Assembly: GCA_919902985.1 (NCBI GenBank)
Contig: CAKKSC010000005.1
Coordinates: 1-64,000, forward strand
Source: Desulfuromonadales bacterium
Lineage (GTDB): Bacteria; Desulfobacterota; JAENJC01
DNA: 64,000 nt
Reading direction: 5' to 3'
A program made the translations under genes and the position numbers. Of the stretch, positions 17,394 to 27,521 are shown piece by piece; the first letter of the stretch is position 1, and every line of letters begins with the position of its first letter. Below the pieces are notes generated by a model. The model was not told the origin of the DNA and made no database searches. It worked only from the letters and a program-made list of their open reading frames with translations.

Positions 17394-18857
17394 TCAGTTT
17401 TCGTTTTTCTTGTAACTTCTGCCTTCCGACCTCTGACCAACTGCCACTTTTTTTAAATAATTAACTGCCTCTCCTTTATCAGATATCTTCCCCAGTGCCT
17501 CGGCCTCTCTTAGCGCCTCTACCATTCTTCCTACCTCTTTGCCTTGCGGAATCCCGAACAGCTTCATTATATCTTCTCCTGTAACGAGGGGCATCGGAGG
17601 CGCGGCAATAAACTCCTCAAAATAATACCCTGCAAGGTTTTCGATCAGTCCTTTCAAATCTCCAAGTCTCTTACCTTCTACAGGCGTTGCCATTGCGTCA
17701 GCAAGCGACAGTATAAGGAGTTCGAGGCCGTAACCATCGGCATCCCTAAAGAACCTGTATTTTGCCCTGGATGTAACTCTCTGGAGCTTTGACAGCCCCA
17801 ATATGCGCATATGGTTTGCCGTAAGCCCCCGAAGTATCTTCTCCGTCTTGCGGCTCAGCTTAAGCCTTTTTGCAATATCAGTGCTTATTGCTTCTCCTTT
17901 TTCTTCGTGCCCCAGGAACCTCCCCCTTCCATCCTGCATCGTTCTGGTATAGAGTTTACCGGAATCGTGCAGGAGTGCAGCAATCTTGACAAGACCTCTC
18001 CTCGTCACGTACTCTTCTATCTCTTCAGCCATGTAATCCTCGATCTTTTTACCATATCCTGGGAAATAGCTGTTTAAATGGTTTAATACCTCTTCAGCTA
18101 TACCTACGGCATTCATGGAATGGTCAAACAGGTCATGGATATGCCATCCTCCCTGATAAAACCTCTTCCATCTTTCTGTCTCAGGGAGCAAGGTCCTCAA
18201 TACGCCTGCATCATCCATATCTTTAAGTGTCTTATATGCCGCCGGCATTTCCAGGATCATGAACAGTTCGGCCCTCACCCGCTCCTCGGAAACACTGTTC
18301 AGTTCCTCACAATGTTTTTTTATCTGGTTTAACAGCTCTCCATCCATCGTAAAATCAAAGGAAGAAGAAAACCTGAATGCCCTCATAACCCTCAGGGGAT
18401 CTTCCCGGACAGATCTTTGTGATGATGCCCTCAAAAGCCTGTTACTTATATCGTTCTCCCCACCCAAAGGGTCCAGCAGTATCATATTATTGAGCAGAGA
18501 GTCCAAAGGCACAGCCATAGAGTTTATGGTGAAGTCTCTCAACCTCAGGTCTTCCTCTATGTTTTTCTTTAGCCCTGAAAAATCGACCTGGAGTTCTTTA
18601 CCGGATACAACCCTGTAGGCATTCCTCTCATTATCCAGGATGAAGAAGCTGCCGCCAACCTTTTCAGCGAAGCTTTTAGCGAAAGCGATCCCCTTTCCCT
18701 GCACGGCAAAGTCGTAATCGTTCCCAAGCCGTGAATTTATCAAGATATCTCTGATAGTCCCGCCGACAAGATAGGCCTTTTGTCCTGATTCCTTAACGAT
18801 ATTTAAGGCAGCCTTTATGACGTCGGAACCTGAAAGGATATCCCTCAGATTGCTCAT
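17394..18857 (-). CDS. cca: tRNA nucleotidyltransferase / poly(A) polymerase with HD domain
   Basis: 487 residues. The class II nucleotidyltransferase head is clear: LVGGTIRDILINSRLGNDYD with the two metal-binding acidic residues, then RDFTINSMAV and EDPLRVMRAFRFSS. An HD metal-phosphohydrolase-type domain follows (DHSMNAVG, ALLHDSGKLYTRT). This order is typical of CCA-adding enzymes, which build or repair the 3' CCA of tRNA, but related poly(A) polymerases and split A- or CC-adding enzymes look similar. Genes on its far side are transposon debris, so this is the border of the intact minus-strand block. Confidence 0.85.
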   Translation of the reverse strand: MSNLRDILSGSDVIKAALNIVKESGQKAYLVGGTIRDILINSRLGNDYDFAVQGKGIAFAKSFAEKVGGSFFILDNERNAYRVVSGKELQVDFSGLKKNIEEDLRLRDFTINSMAVPLDSLLNNMILLDPLGGENDISNRLLRASSQRSVREDPLRVMRAFRFSSSFDFTMDGELLNQIKKHCEELNSVSEERVRAELFMILEMPAAYKTLKDMDDAGVLRTLLPETERWKRFYQGGWHIHDLFDHSMNAVGIAEEVLNHLNSYFPGYGKKIEDYMAEEIEEYVTRRGLVKIAALLHDSGKLYTRTMQDGRGRFLGHEEKGEAISTDIAKRLKLSRKTEKILRGLTANHMRILGLSKLQRVTSRAKYRFFRDADGYGLELLILSLADAMATPVEGKRLGDLKGLIENLAGYYFEEFIAAPPMPLVTGEDIMKLFGIPQGKEVGRMVEALREAEALGKISDKGEAVNYLKKVAVGQRSEGRSYKKNEN

Positions 18858-18962
18858 GGAGACAACTCCTGTCTTTTGGAGAGATACTGAAAAGATAGGT
18901 GATTAAGGATGGACGTTATACCGATTCACATTCAATTAAAGACCATTGAATGCTCAGGTATA

Positions 18963-19018
18963 ATACCGAGTAAGCTTTCATTAATCTTAAATTAGATATT
19001 TGAAAGCAACCCGGTATA
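18963..19018. repeat. 56-bp imperfect palindrome, copy A
   Basis: Ends ATACCGAGTAAGCTTTCATT and TGAAAGCAACCCGGTAT pair imperfectly. A second copy in the opposite orientation lies at 49821-49876. It sits in the 165-bp gap between the nucleotidyltransferase and the ATPase gene. Confidence 0.75.
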
Positions 19019-19022
19019 AGTT

Positions 19023-19955
19023 CTACTTTATTTCAAGACCCTGAAACATAAGGTCGACCTCATCTTTCTCAGCAGCCTTAGCAGCCTCTTCTTTTGTAAT
19101 GGTCTCAGATTTAGCAGAAAATACGGAAAGCCGGGGCGATTTCATGGCAAGCCCCAGGTCTTCGAGAACGCCGGTCAACAGCTCTTTGTTTATTTCTTTT
19201 TTCTTAAGCAGGAAGGCCTCTAGGAGTGCATTGTCACACATGGTGTTTATAAGTCTCGGAATGCCGTTCGAGTATTTATAAATAATGGATAATGCCTCAG
19301 TCGTAAATTGTATATTGCCATTTCCCGCAGTTGCCAGCCTATGTTTTATATATTCCTCGGTCTCTTTTTCGTGCATGGCCTCCAGAGCGATTCTAATGGC
19401 TACTCTCTGGGCCAGAGGTTCGTCAAGCTTCAGGTTCTGATCTACCTCCGGAAGACCAAAAAATATAAAGGAGATCAGCTTGCTATCCTCGCTCTCAAGG
19501 TTAAGCATTCCTCTAAACTCTTCCATTATCTCTTTTGACTGGAGCATCTGTGCCTCGTCAACCAGCACGACCGCCTTTTTCCCGCTTTCGCGGATGGAAA
19601 TCAGCCTTTCATAAAGTTGTCCCATGAGCTTCAGCTTGTCAGGGGAGGGGTCATCTATACCCATCTGATGGGCTATCTTTTTCAGCAGCCAGTCTGACGT
19701 CACGGCGGAGTGTACCATAACGATCAGGGCGGCTTCATATTTATCCTCAGGAAGGCTGTCCAGAAACCTCCTGGCCAGGGTAGTCTTCCCTGCGCCTATG
19801 TTCCCAACAAGAAGGGCAAGTCCCTTCATGGAATCAGCGGCATAGGCCAGCTTGGCAAGTGCCCTTGCGTGCTGTGGGGAATTGAAGTAAAACTTTCCCA
19901 TTGCAACATTGGAAAACGGTTCCATGTTAAACCCAAAAAAATTAAGATAACTCAT
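19023..19955 (-). CDS. ExeA-like AAA ATPase
   Basis: 310 residues. It opens YLNFFGFNMEPFSNV, the usual start of ExeA/GspA-type ATPases, and carries Walker A GNIGAGKTT (about residues 51-59) and Walker B VVLVDEAQM (about 125-133). These proteins remodel peptidoglycan-linked secretion or pilus complexes, though this one lacks the C-terminal peptidoglycan-binding domain of true ExeA. It overlaps the TPR gene upstream by 4 bp, so the two are translationally coupled and probably work together. The role is inferred from family and coupling. Confidence 0.85.
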   Translation of the reverse strand: MSYLNFFGFNMEPFSNVAMGKFYFNSPQHARALAKLAYAADSMKGLALLVGNIGAGKTTLARRFLDSLPEDKYEAALIVMVHSAVTSDWLLKKIAHQMGIDDPSPDKLKLMGQLYERLISIRESGKKAVVLVDEAQMLQSKEIMEEFRGMLNLESEDSKLISFIFFGLPEVDQNLKLDEPLAQRVAIRIALEAMHEKETEEYIKHRLATAGNGNIQFTTEALSIIYKYSNGIPRLINTMCDNALLEAFLLKKKEINKELLTGVLEDLGLAMKSPRLSVFSAKSETITKEEAAKAAEKDEVDLMFQGLEIK

Positions 19956-22231
19956 ACGTAAGAAACCCTCCCTTTTTTAGTCTCCCGGCTACCTCCAAGT
20001 TGCAATATCTTGGACTGTACATCTCTGAAACCCGGGTTCTTTTTCCCTGTTTCCATATAAGCAGACAGGGCATCACCAGTCATTCCGGACAGCTCGTAGG
20101 CCGTCCCCAGCTCATAATTCATGCCGGCATACTCATCATCGCTTATGTCCGGTAGTTTAAGGCCTTTCTTGAAAGTTTCAACAGCATTTTTATAAGCCCC
20201 TTTTTCAACATAGCATATTCCTATGAGGTTGTAGCAGTCGAACTCTTTTTTATGGTCCGCAGATGCTATCTTGAACTCGCGGATGGCATCATCCAGAAGC
20301 CCCATTTCTTTATATGCTATTCCAAGGTTGTAATGGGTCTCTGTATCCTCTTTCTCTAACTGTGTATCTACACCTTTCTTGAACTCTGAGAATATATCCT
20401 CAAATCCGAATTTTTCGGCCTCTCTCATTCCTGAAGGTGTCGTAAGGGTTTCAAATTCCTCCCCATCCAGCTCTGCTGCAAGATCAAAGAAGCTCTCCAC
20501 TGCACTTTCCGCAGGAGGGGGAACAGGCGCAGGAAGGATCGTCTGTGCCGCATCGTCAATAGCCCTAAGCTTTGACTGAGTCTCTTCATTTTCGGGATGA
20601 AATTCAAGAATGCGGTTGCATATGTTCCTTGCATCCTCATACAGGCCCTGTTGTATATAAAAATCGGCCTCTTCCATATCCTCTTTGATCTTTGAGAGAG
20701 GGTATTTTTCTTCCTCCTGTGGGGGTTGCTCGCCGGTTATCTCTGCAGGAGTCTCTATGGCAATTTCAAGTTCAGGAACTTCTTCTATCTCCAAGAGGGG
20801 AACTTCTTCCTGTGGCTCAACCTCCATGGAAACTTCTTCGATCTCAGGCAACACCTCTTCAGCTTCTTCAGGGAGCGCCACTCCAAGGGAGGCAAGCTTT
20901 TTGCGAACCTCTTTATCCTCAGGGAATGCATTAAGTGCAGCATTAAGTATCTCTATGGCCTTGTCTGCAAGACCATATTTTACATATACCTCTGCCTCTG
21001 TCAGATATTTGTATACATCCTTGACAGGTTCTTCTGTCTCTTTTCCGCCGGGGACGAAATGTTCCTCCATTGGCAGTTCTTTAGTCTGAGCCTCTTTTTC
21101 CAGGGACTCTGGTACCGCTTTCACGGCTGCCTTTTCTATTGTCTTTTCTAACTTCGGAGCCTCACCTGTGAGCTGTGAAAGCTCCTCCCTGATAGCTATC
21201 TCTTTCTCTATTTCTCCCTTTAGCCTGTATGCATTGGCCATTTTATCAAGGAGGCGCGGCTCCCTGACGTCATTTCTGTAAAATTCAAGCAATATGCCAA
21301 GGGCGCCGTCAAAGTTGTTCCCTTCCATGGCCTTATCTATAAAGGGAAGTGCGGTTTCCATCCCTTCCGCGTAGTTCCCTTCATTTATAAGCAGTTTGGC
21401 GAGTCCCTTTCTGGCATCATCAGAGGATGGGGCGATACGAAGGATGTTTTCATAAGTCAGCTTTGCATTTTTCCCATCATTCAACTCCAGATAGAGCCTG
21501 GCAAGGAGGGATAGAGCTATAGTGTCATTTGGGTCTGCTTTTATAGCCGCCTGAAGGGAGTTAAGAGCCTCTTTTTTTCTCCCAGTCTCAAGATATGCTT
21601 CTCCGATCCCTCTTAGCGCCTCGCCGCAGTTTGGTTTTGCAGATAAAAGCTTCCCGTAGAGGATTATGACGTCCTCCATCCTTCCCTTCTTCTTCAGGTC
21701 ATCAGCTATCCTGGAGAATTCGCCCAAAGCCTTATTATTGTCTCCAGCTTTAAGGTAGATGTCGGCAAGCTTTGCTCTAATGCTGAAATTTTCGGGGTCC
21801 ATAGACGCCATGTCTTTAAGGGCTTCTAAGGCCTCTGCCGTCTTTCCCTGTTTCTCATAGTTAGCTATTACTATCCGGTACTGGGCAAGACCGTCTGCAA
21901 CAAGGCCCTGTTTTTTATAAAGCTTTGCAAGTTTTACATAGATATCTGATATAGAAGGGTCTATCTTGAGGAGTTGTTTGAAGACGGCTATTGCCTGAAG
22001 AATAAAGCCATCAGAGGTATAGGATGCTGCTACAGCGGAGTATTCATTTACGGCGGAGGTTTTGTTCCCTACCTTGAGGTACAGTTCTCCAAGTTTCAGG
22101 CGCGACCTTATATCTTTAGGGTCAGCCTCCATTACCTTCTGGTATTCAGAGACCGCCTTGTCAAACAGGCCCTTCTGAATATACTTCTGGGCCTGATCTA
22201 TTAGTTTACCTTTGTCTATAGTAACTGCCAT
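19952..22231 (-). CDS. Large TPR-repeat scaffold protein
   Basis: 759 residues with many 34-residue tetratricopeptide repeats. Clear units run from about residue 10 to 340 (AQKYIQKGLFDKAVSEYQKV, then YLKVGNKTSAVNEYSAV). An acidic, proline-rich linker at about 370-520 is followed by further repeats to the end. No signal peptide or membrane segment, so it should be cytoplasmic. TPRs bind partner proteins. Coupling to the ExeA-like ATPase suggests a shared complex, perhaps for pili, gliding or secretion. Confidence 0.88.
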   Translation of the reverse strand: MAVTIDKGKLIDQAQKYIQKGLFDKAVSEYQKVMEADPKDIRSRLKLGELYLKVGNKTSAVNEYSAVAASYTSDGFILQAIAVFKQLLKIDPSISDIYVKLAKLYKKQGLVADGLAQYRIVIANYEKQGKTAEALEALKDMASMDPENFSIRAKLADIYLKAGDNNKALGEFSRIADDLKKKGRMEDVIILYGKLLSAKPNCGEALRGIGEAYLETGRKKEALNSLQAAIKADPNDTIALSLLARLYLELNDGKNAKLTYENILRIAPSSDDARKGLAKLLINEGNYAEGMETALPFIDKAMEGNNFDGALGILLEFYRNDVREPRLLDKMANAYRLKGEIEKEIAIREELSQLTGEAPKLEKTIEKAAVKAVPESLEKEAQTKELPMEEHFVPGGKETEEPVKDVYKYLTEAEVYVKYGLADKAIEILNAALNAFPEDKEVRKKLASLGVALPEEAEEVLPEIEEVSMEVEPQEEVPLLEIEEVPELEIAIETPAEITGEQPPQEEEKYPLSKIKEDMEEADFYIQQGLYEDARNICNRILEFHPENEETQSKLRAIDDAAQTILPAPVPPPAESAVESFFDLAAELDGEEFETLTTPSGMREAEKFGFEDIFSEFKKGVDTQLEKEDTETHYNLGIAYKEMGLLDDAIREFKIASADHKKEFDCYNLIGICYVEKGAYKNAVETFKKGLKLPDISDDEYAGMNYELGTAYELSGMTGDALSAYMETGKKNPGFRDVQSKILQLGGSRETKKGRVSYV

Positions 22232-22365
22232 CTTGATGTCCGTTCAAAATATGGATTAGCGCATAATATTACAATAAGGTGTGCGGAAAAGTCAAAGGGT
22301 TTTAAGACCTCTGACCTTTCCTTAAATTTGAGAGGGGTGTAGGGTTAGATTCCAGTATCTGTTTT

Positions 22366-23310
22366 TCAGATCATATCTTGGAAGGAAATATTGTTTTTAC
22401 TCATGGTAGTTCTTACCTTAATAAGGGTTGCTACTTCGATCTGCCTTATTCTTTCTCTGCTCAAATTAAATATATTTCCTATGGACTCGAGGGTCATTGG
22501 CTCAGACCCATCAAGCCCGAAGCGCAGCGTTAGAACCTTTTTCTCTGGAGTAGACAGACCTTCAAGTGATTTCCGTAAGATGTCTGCCATACTCTCTCTA
22601 TCGAGCGATATGTCAGGAGTCTCAGAATCCTTATCCTCTATTGTATCAAGAAGAAGGTGTTCCACTGATCCTCCTATAGGTGCTTCAAGGGAGGAGGTCT
22701 TTTCCGCCAGTATCATCAGGTCCTTCACATATCTGGCAGGGAACAATATATCCTCAGCAACTTCCTGAATGGAGGGCTCTTTCCCCTTCATCTGTCTGAG
22801 CTTTTTTAAAGACTTATTAAGCTTATTTATGTTTTCAACTATATGGACCGGAAGTCTTATGACCCGCGGCTGATTCATCAATGCCCTTTCCATGGACTGT
22901 CTTATCCACCATGTGGCATAGGTGGAAAACTTGCAGTTCTTGCTGAGTTTAAATTTTTCGGCGGCCTTTATGAGCCCTATGTTTCCTTCCTCTATAAGAT
23001 CAGAGAGTGGAAGGCCACGGTTAACGTATGCCTTTGCTATCTTGACGACCAGTCTCAGGTTAGCCTCAACCATTCTCTTGGCGGCAGCCTCGTTTCCCTT
23101 TTCTATTCCTTTGGCCACTGTATACTCTTCTCCCGGACGGAAGAGGGATAGTTTCCTCATGTCGCGGAGGTATGATTTTAGGGAGTCGGAGAATTGTGCT
23201 GTTTCCGGCGACGCGTTCCCTTCACCAACTAAAAGATTTCCAGCTTCTCTGAGATGCCGTGGGTTTCTTCTAAAATGAATATTCCTATTTAAGGCTAAAC
23301 TGGCTGGCAT
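22366..23310 (-). CDS. RNA polymerase sigma-70 family factor (RpoD/RpoS-like)
   Basis: 314 residues, the size of group 2 sigma factors. Region 1.2/2 is clear (SDSLKSYLRDMRKLSLF; NLRLVVKIAKAYVNRGLPLS; LIEEGNIGLIKAAEKF; FSTYATWWIRQSMERAL). Region 3 and region 4 follow (VLTLRFGLDG, ESIGNIFNLSRERIRQIE). Regions 2 and 4 recognise the -10 and -35 promoter elements. It lacks the long region 1.1 of a primary sigma, so an RpoS-like alternative or a minimal primary factor are both possible. It stands alone with 230 bp of AT-rich upstream sequence, enough for its own promoter. Confidence 0.92.
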   Translation of the reverse strand: MPASLALNRNIHFRRNPRHLREAGNLLVGEGNASPETAQFSDSLKSYLRDMRKLSLFRPGEEYTVAKGIEKGNEAAAKRMVEANLRLVVKIAKAYVNRGLPLSDLIEEGNIGLIKAAEKFKLSKNCKFSTYATWWIRQSMERALMNQPRVIRLPVHIVENINKLNKSLKKLRQMKGKEPSIQEVAEDILFPARYVKDLMILAEKTSSLEAPIGGSVEHLLLDTIEDKDSETPDISLDRESMADILRKSLEGLSTPEKKVLTLRFGLDGSEPMTLESIGNIFNLSRERIRQIEVATLIKVRTTMSKNNISFQDMI

Positions 23311-23542
23311 AAAATAGAACCTCCCTTGCGTAAGTTGATTATATTGATTATTTAAGCTCGCTTTGGACTTAATTGGTACGAGGAGAGTAATTGCAAAGGG
23401 AATGCCGGAGAGCTAAAAAAATCATAAGATGGCGAAATAAAATCGACTTTTTGAAATAGATGGTGATCTCAAAGGAACGCCTTGTAACATTGCGATACAA
23501 TAAAATATTTCATTATTTAGCGTTGCGTTGCAGAAGCTGCAG

Positions 23543-24832
<1,290 letters not shown>

Positions 24833-24851
24833 TCAAAACCCCCTCAATTTT

Positions 24852-25844
24852 TCAAGCCTGTCGTTCCACTGCCGACATCAGGTTGTCCAGGTCAATAGCA
24901 AAGCCGGTAGCAGGAGATGGATGGCCAAAGCCGGAAAGAAGGTCGTCGTACCGCCCTCCGCCGCATAAAGCACTCCCAAGTCCACTCGCAAACCCTTCAA
25001 ATATAATCCCTGTATGGTAATCAAATCCCCTGATTTCGCAGAGATCGAGAGAAACGTATTTGGAAAGCCTTTTACGTTTAAGAATGTCGAATACACTCTT
25101 TATATTTTCCAGAGCGTTTCTCGATCTTTCATTAGTTATAAGCCTATTTTCATGTCGTCTATCCAAGACCTCTTCACCGCCAAAGGGATATAAAAGAGCT
25201 TGGAAGGGGACTAAGAGTTCACCATACTTCAGGGTTATCGACATCTCGTTAAGCCGTGTCGAATCTCTTTTAGCTATAGCATCCAATACCTCAGTTCTTT
25301 CCGATTGCGAAAGATGCGCTTCATCAAGGATGCCCTTTACAAAATCCACTTGTCCTATGGCTATCTTAAAATCTTTCAGGTTGCAGGCTTTAAGAGATTC
25401 AATGAGTATTTCTATAATCTCCGCATCAGCCTCAGGTGATGAATTTCCGATGGATTCAACCCCTGCCTGATACAACTCCCTGTGCCCGCCGCCGGCGTCC
25501 TCTGTCTGGCGGATCACGCTTCCGTGATAAGACAATCTGACAGGTGTATTTTTTTCTCTGTAATGAGTTGCGACTATCCTTGCTATCTGAGGCGTAAAGT
25601 CCGGGCGAAGGGCTATAGATCTCCCTGTTGCCCTGTCTGTGAATTTTACGATCCGTTTTTTTAAATCCTTTCCCGCCCCCTGAGTAATCACATCAACGTA
25701 CTCCAGTGAAGGGGTCGTAACCTCACTATACCCACAATCTTCAAAAACGGAAAGAACCTTCCTTAAAAGGGTATTTCTCTTTGCCGTCCTTTCAGGGAGG
25801 GTATCCCGAACACCTCTTGGAAGCGTAATCTCTGTCTGTAACAT
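24852..25844 (-). CDS. hisZ: ATP phosphoribosyltransferase regulatory subunit
   Basis: 330 residues with a class II histidyl-tRNA-synthetase fold (PRGVRDTLPERTAKRNTLLR; RPDFTPQIARIVA; GGGRYDDLLSGFG) but without the anticodon-binding domain, the signature of HisZ. It forms a complex with short HisG and allows histidine feedback control. The short length and the QTEDAGGGHRELYQAGVE segment separate it from HisS. Upstream lies a terminator (25896-25930) and an attC-like structure, so it probably has its own promoter in the 50-bp gap. It leads the hisZ-purA pair, an order seen in related phyla. Confidence 0.93.
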   Translation of the reverse strand: MLQTEITLPRGVRDTLPERTAKRNTLLRKVLSVFEDCGYSEVTTPSLEYVDVITQGAGKDLKKRIVKFTDRATGRSIALRPDFTPQIARIVATHYREKNTPVRLSYHGSVIRQTEDAGGGHRELYQAGVESIGNSSPEADAEIIEILIESLKACNLKDFKIAIGQVDFVKGILDEAHLSQSERTEVLDAIAKRDSTRLNEMSITLKYGELLVPFQALLYPFGGEEVLDRRHENRLITNERSRNALENIKSVFDILKRKRLSKYVSLDLCEIRGFDYHTGIIFEGFASGLGSALCGGGRYDDLLSGFGHPSPATGFAIDLDNLMSAVERQA

Positions 25845-25895
25845 GGCGGAACAACTCTACCAAAAAATAGATTTCCTGTCTATATAAAACAGGGC

Positions 25896-25930
25896 AAAAA
25901 AAAGACCCTGAGAGAGTTGTCACCCAGGGC
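25896..25930 (-). terminator. Terminator downstream of the hemerythrin cassette
   Basis: On the minus strand GGCCCTG and CAGGGTC flank a 14-base loop and are followed by eight T. It ends transcription from the hemerythrin side before hisZ. Because it sits only about 50 bp before the hisZ start, an attenuator role cannot be excluded. Confidence 0.75.
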
Positions 25931-26035
25931 CTATCCACGAGATAGTATTCTAAGCGAGTAGTTATAGTTAATGGACAGTCACAGCCCCGCCGTACCAGGA
26001 TATACCTGAATTCTCACGGCGCGAAGCGCCGGGAG

Positions 26036-26153
26036 AACGTAGCGTTTAGCTGCCGGCGCGCTTGCGGGTGCCTTGGAACCAACCCTTGCCTCTTCCCATT
26101 GAACGGTAGCCCTCTTGCAAGCGTGATCGGTCAGCTACAACGCCTGGTTGGGT
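26036..26153 (-). other. attC-like integron recombination site 1
   Basis: Read on the minus strand it starts with R''-like ACCCAAC (26153-26147) and folds into a long imperfect hairpin. GGCGTTGTAGCTG pairs with CAGCTAAACGCT, leaving an unpaired G in the left arm; then CGCTTGC pairs with GCAAGCG. One unpaired base in the L'' arm is the hallmark of integron attC sites. The right R' box keeps only GTT (GTTCTCC). At 118 bp it is within the known attC size range. A very stable GGCGC hairpin (26011-26036) adjoins it. Weaker than site 2. Confidence 0.55.
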
Positions 26154-26196
26154 GATACTGTCAGATGTAGACGGTAATAGACCCAATGGTTTGATT

Positions 26197-26601
26197 TCAG
26201 GATAGGCCATGATCGTTGAAGAACTTGCTGTATTCTTTGTCAGTTTCTTTAATATGATGCATCAACCATTCCTTCAGAAAAGTAGTAATCTCAAGAGAGA
26301 CGACAAATTTCCCTTGGTTAAGTCTGTTTCTGACATCAAGCGCTTTATCCGTAAATATTTTGTGCATTTCGATGTGGCTGCCGGCGTCAGGATATGCAAA
26401 TTTCTTGAAGTAATCCTCCTCTGTCGAAAAGTGGTACTGAGTGTATTCCACCAACGAATCGAGAAGTGTACAAAACGCTTGTCCAGAATCTTTTCCGACA
26501 TACTCATAGAATTCGTTGATCATGCCTATTAACTTTTGGTGCTGAAGATCAATCTCGTGAACATTTACGCTAAGACTGTCGTCCCATTTCATGAACGCCA
26601 T
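26197..26601 (-). CDS. Bacteriohemerythrin
   Basis: 134 residues, a complete single-domain hemerythrin. The di-iron ligands are visible in order: HEIDLQHQKL (His), YHFSTEEDYF (His and Glu), HIEMHK (two His) and EWLMHHIKETDKEY (His and Asp). It binds O2 reversibly in the cytoplasm and may deliver or sense oxygen in a microaerobic cell. It is not in an operon. It lies alone between two attC-like sites (26036-26153 and 26650-26754) and is read in the direction expected for a gene cassette. Start 49 bp after the upstream site fits a cassette. Mobility is inferred. Confidence 0.93.
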   Translation of the reverse strand: MAFMKWDDSLSVNVHEIDLQHQKLIGMINEFYEYVGKDSGQAFCTLLDSLVEYTQYHFSTEEDYFKKFAYPDAGSHIEMHKIFTDKALDVRNRLNQGKFVVSLEITTFLKEWLMHHIKETDKEYSKFFNDHGLS

Positions 26602-26649
26602 GGAATACCTCCTGGTTTATGCCTCGCCTTTTTGGTTCTCTATATTTAC

Positions 26650-26754
26650 ACCCAACGCCTTTCTTCAGCGGCGAAATCGTGCTGGCGTGACTTTTGCGTT
26701 TTTTGCAAAAGGCATGACAGCATGATTTGGTCCAACTGCAAGAATTTGTTAGGC
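26650..26754 (-). other. attC-like integron recombination site 2
   Basis: Minus-strand order: R'' GCCTAAC (26754-26748), a long hairpin, then R' GTTGGGT (26656-26650) preceded by GGC, matching RYYYAAC...GTTRRRY. Left-arm TTCTTGCAG pairs with right-arm CTGAAGAA leaving one extra G, the extrahelical base typical of attC L boxes. The central stem of about 24 bp has some 20 matches and closes with CTTTTGC/GCAAAAG. 105 bp in all. The combination of R boxes, extra base and long stem is hard to explain otherwise. Confidence 0.72.
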
Positions 26755-26764
26755 ATATGTTTAC

Positions 26765-26922
26765 TCAGGCTGCATCGTGAAAGATTTTTGCCTTACTACT
26801 TGGCCTCTTGAAATTGTTAAACCCACGTTTCTTTCCGGCCTCAAGACATACCAGATAGATTGGGAGCCGTTTATTGACGCCAATCGATTCAATTTCTATG
26901 GACTTGCACTTTCCTTCTGAAC
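26765..26922 (-). pseudogene. C-terminal fragment of an unknown cassette gene
   Basis: On the minus strand an open frame ends with a TGA at 26767-26765, only 10 bp before the R'' box of attC site 2, as in gene cassettes. Its about 52 codons look protein-like (EIESIGVNKRLPIYLVCLEA, then GKKRGFNNFKRP). The 5' end is cut off at a repeat array (26923-26982). I do not recognise the family. Confidence 0.45.
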
Positions 26923-26982
26923 GAATAATGCGAATAATGGGGAGAATAATGGGGACAGAGAATAATGGGGACAGATTTATTT
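26923..26982. repeat. GAATAATGGGGACAG repeats
   Basis: Four tandem-like copies of GAATAATG, two extended to GAATAATGGGGACAG and the last followed by ATTTATTTT. This motif is commonly seen near RAYT-type transposase genes in related bacteria (known pattern; no RAYT is visible here). Confidence 0.75.
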
Positions 26983-27049
26983 TAAACCTGCTCCCCGTCT
27001 TGCTTTTCCGCCCTTGACGCCCGTAACCCCTTTCATAACTCTCCTCAAT

Positions 27050-27113
27050 CCCCTCTTACCTTAAGAGGGGAAGTATTTAAATTGGCCCCTGGCCCCTCTT
27101 AACCTAAGAGGGG
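27050..27113. repeat. Two copies of a 21-bp palindrome
   Basis: CCCCTCTTA-3 bp-TAAGAGGGG occurs at 27050-27070 and 27093-27113. The second copy supplies the last codons and TAG stop of the vapC-like gene on the minus strand. Confidence 0.85.
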
Positions 27114-27520
27114 GAACCGCTCAACCAGCTCTCCACTTTCAACCCTTTGATATTTTCAAAATGCCTCTCATTAGCGGTTACAAGGGTTATGTTGCCGTTT
27201 AAGGCTGTGGCTGCAATCAACATGTCTTCCGGTGAAATCCCCTGGCCTTTTAGCGAAAGGGAGGCTGCCACATCACCGGCAATTATGGCGATGTCCTGCG
27301 TGACAGGGAGGACCCTGACCATAGATAGAAGGTTATTTTCTATCTTTTCCCAGAACGCCTTATGATCCGGTCTCCTACTGCTACCGTAACGGAGTTCCAT
27401 GACACAGATACAGGAGGTAAGTTGCGCCCTTGCCGGCGTTTTTGAGAGTCGGTACAGTAAGGCCTGGTTCGGTTTTTTCTTTATGACCTCGCTCAAGATG
27501 TTGGTGTCAAACAGGTACAT
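27104..27520 (-). CDS. vapC: VapC-family PIN-domain toxin
   Basis: 138 residues. PIN nuclease acidic residues are seen in FDTNILSEV (start), CVMELRYG, GISPEDMLIAATAL and the closing LVTANERHFENI. VapC toxins cut tRNA or rRNA when freed from antitoxin. The antitoxin gene ends 1 bp upstream, the normal antitoxin-first order. The last residues and stop lie inside a 21-bp palindrome, so the original C-terminus may have been slightly longer or different. The catalytic set is complete. Confidence 0.92.
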   Translation of the reverse strand: MYLFDTNILSEVIKKKPNQALLYRLSKTPARAQLTSCICVMELRYGSSRRPDHKAFWEKIENNLLSMVRVLPVTQDIAIIAGDVAASLSLKGQGISPEDMLIAATALNGNITLVTANERHFENIKGLKVESWLSGSPS

Positions 27521-27521
27521 A

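Noticed and set aside
17544-18618. Plus-strand frames opposite the nucleotidyltransferase gene
   Set aside because: Antisense to conserved enzyme motifs; no ribosome sites.
25900-26160. A 6S-like or other structured RNA upstream of hisZ
   Set aside because: The hairpin with R-box ends and one unpaired base fits an attC site better. I see no 6S or riboswitch consensus. The terminator fits the end of the hemerythrin transcript.
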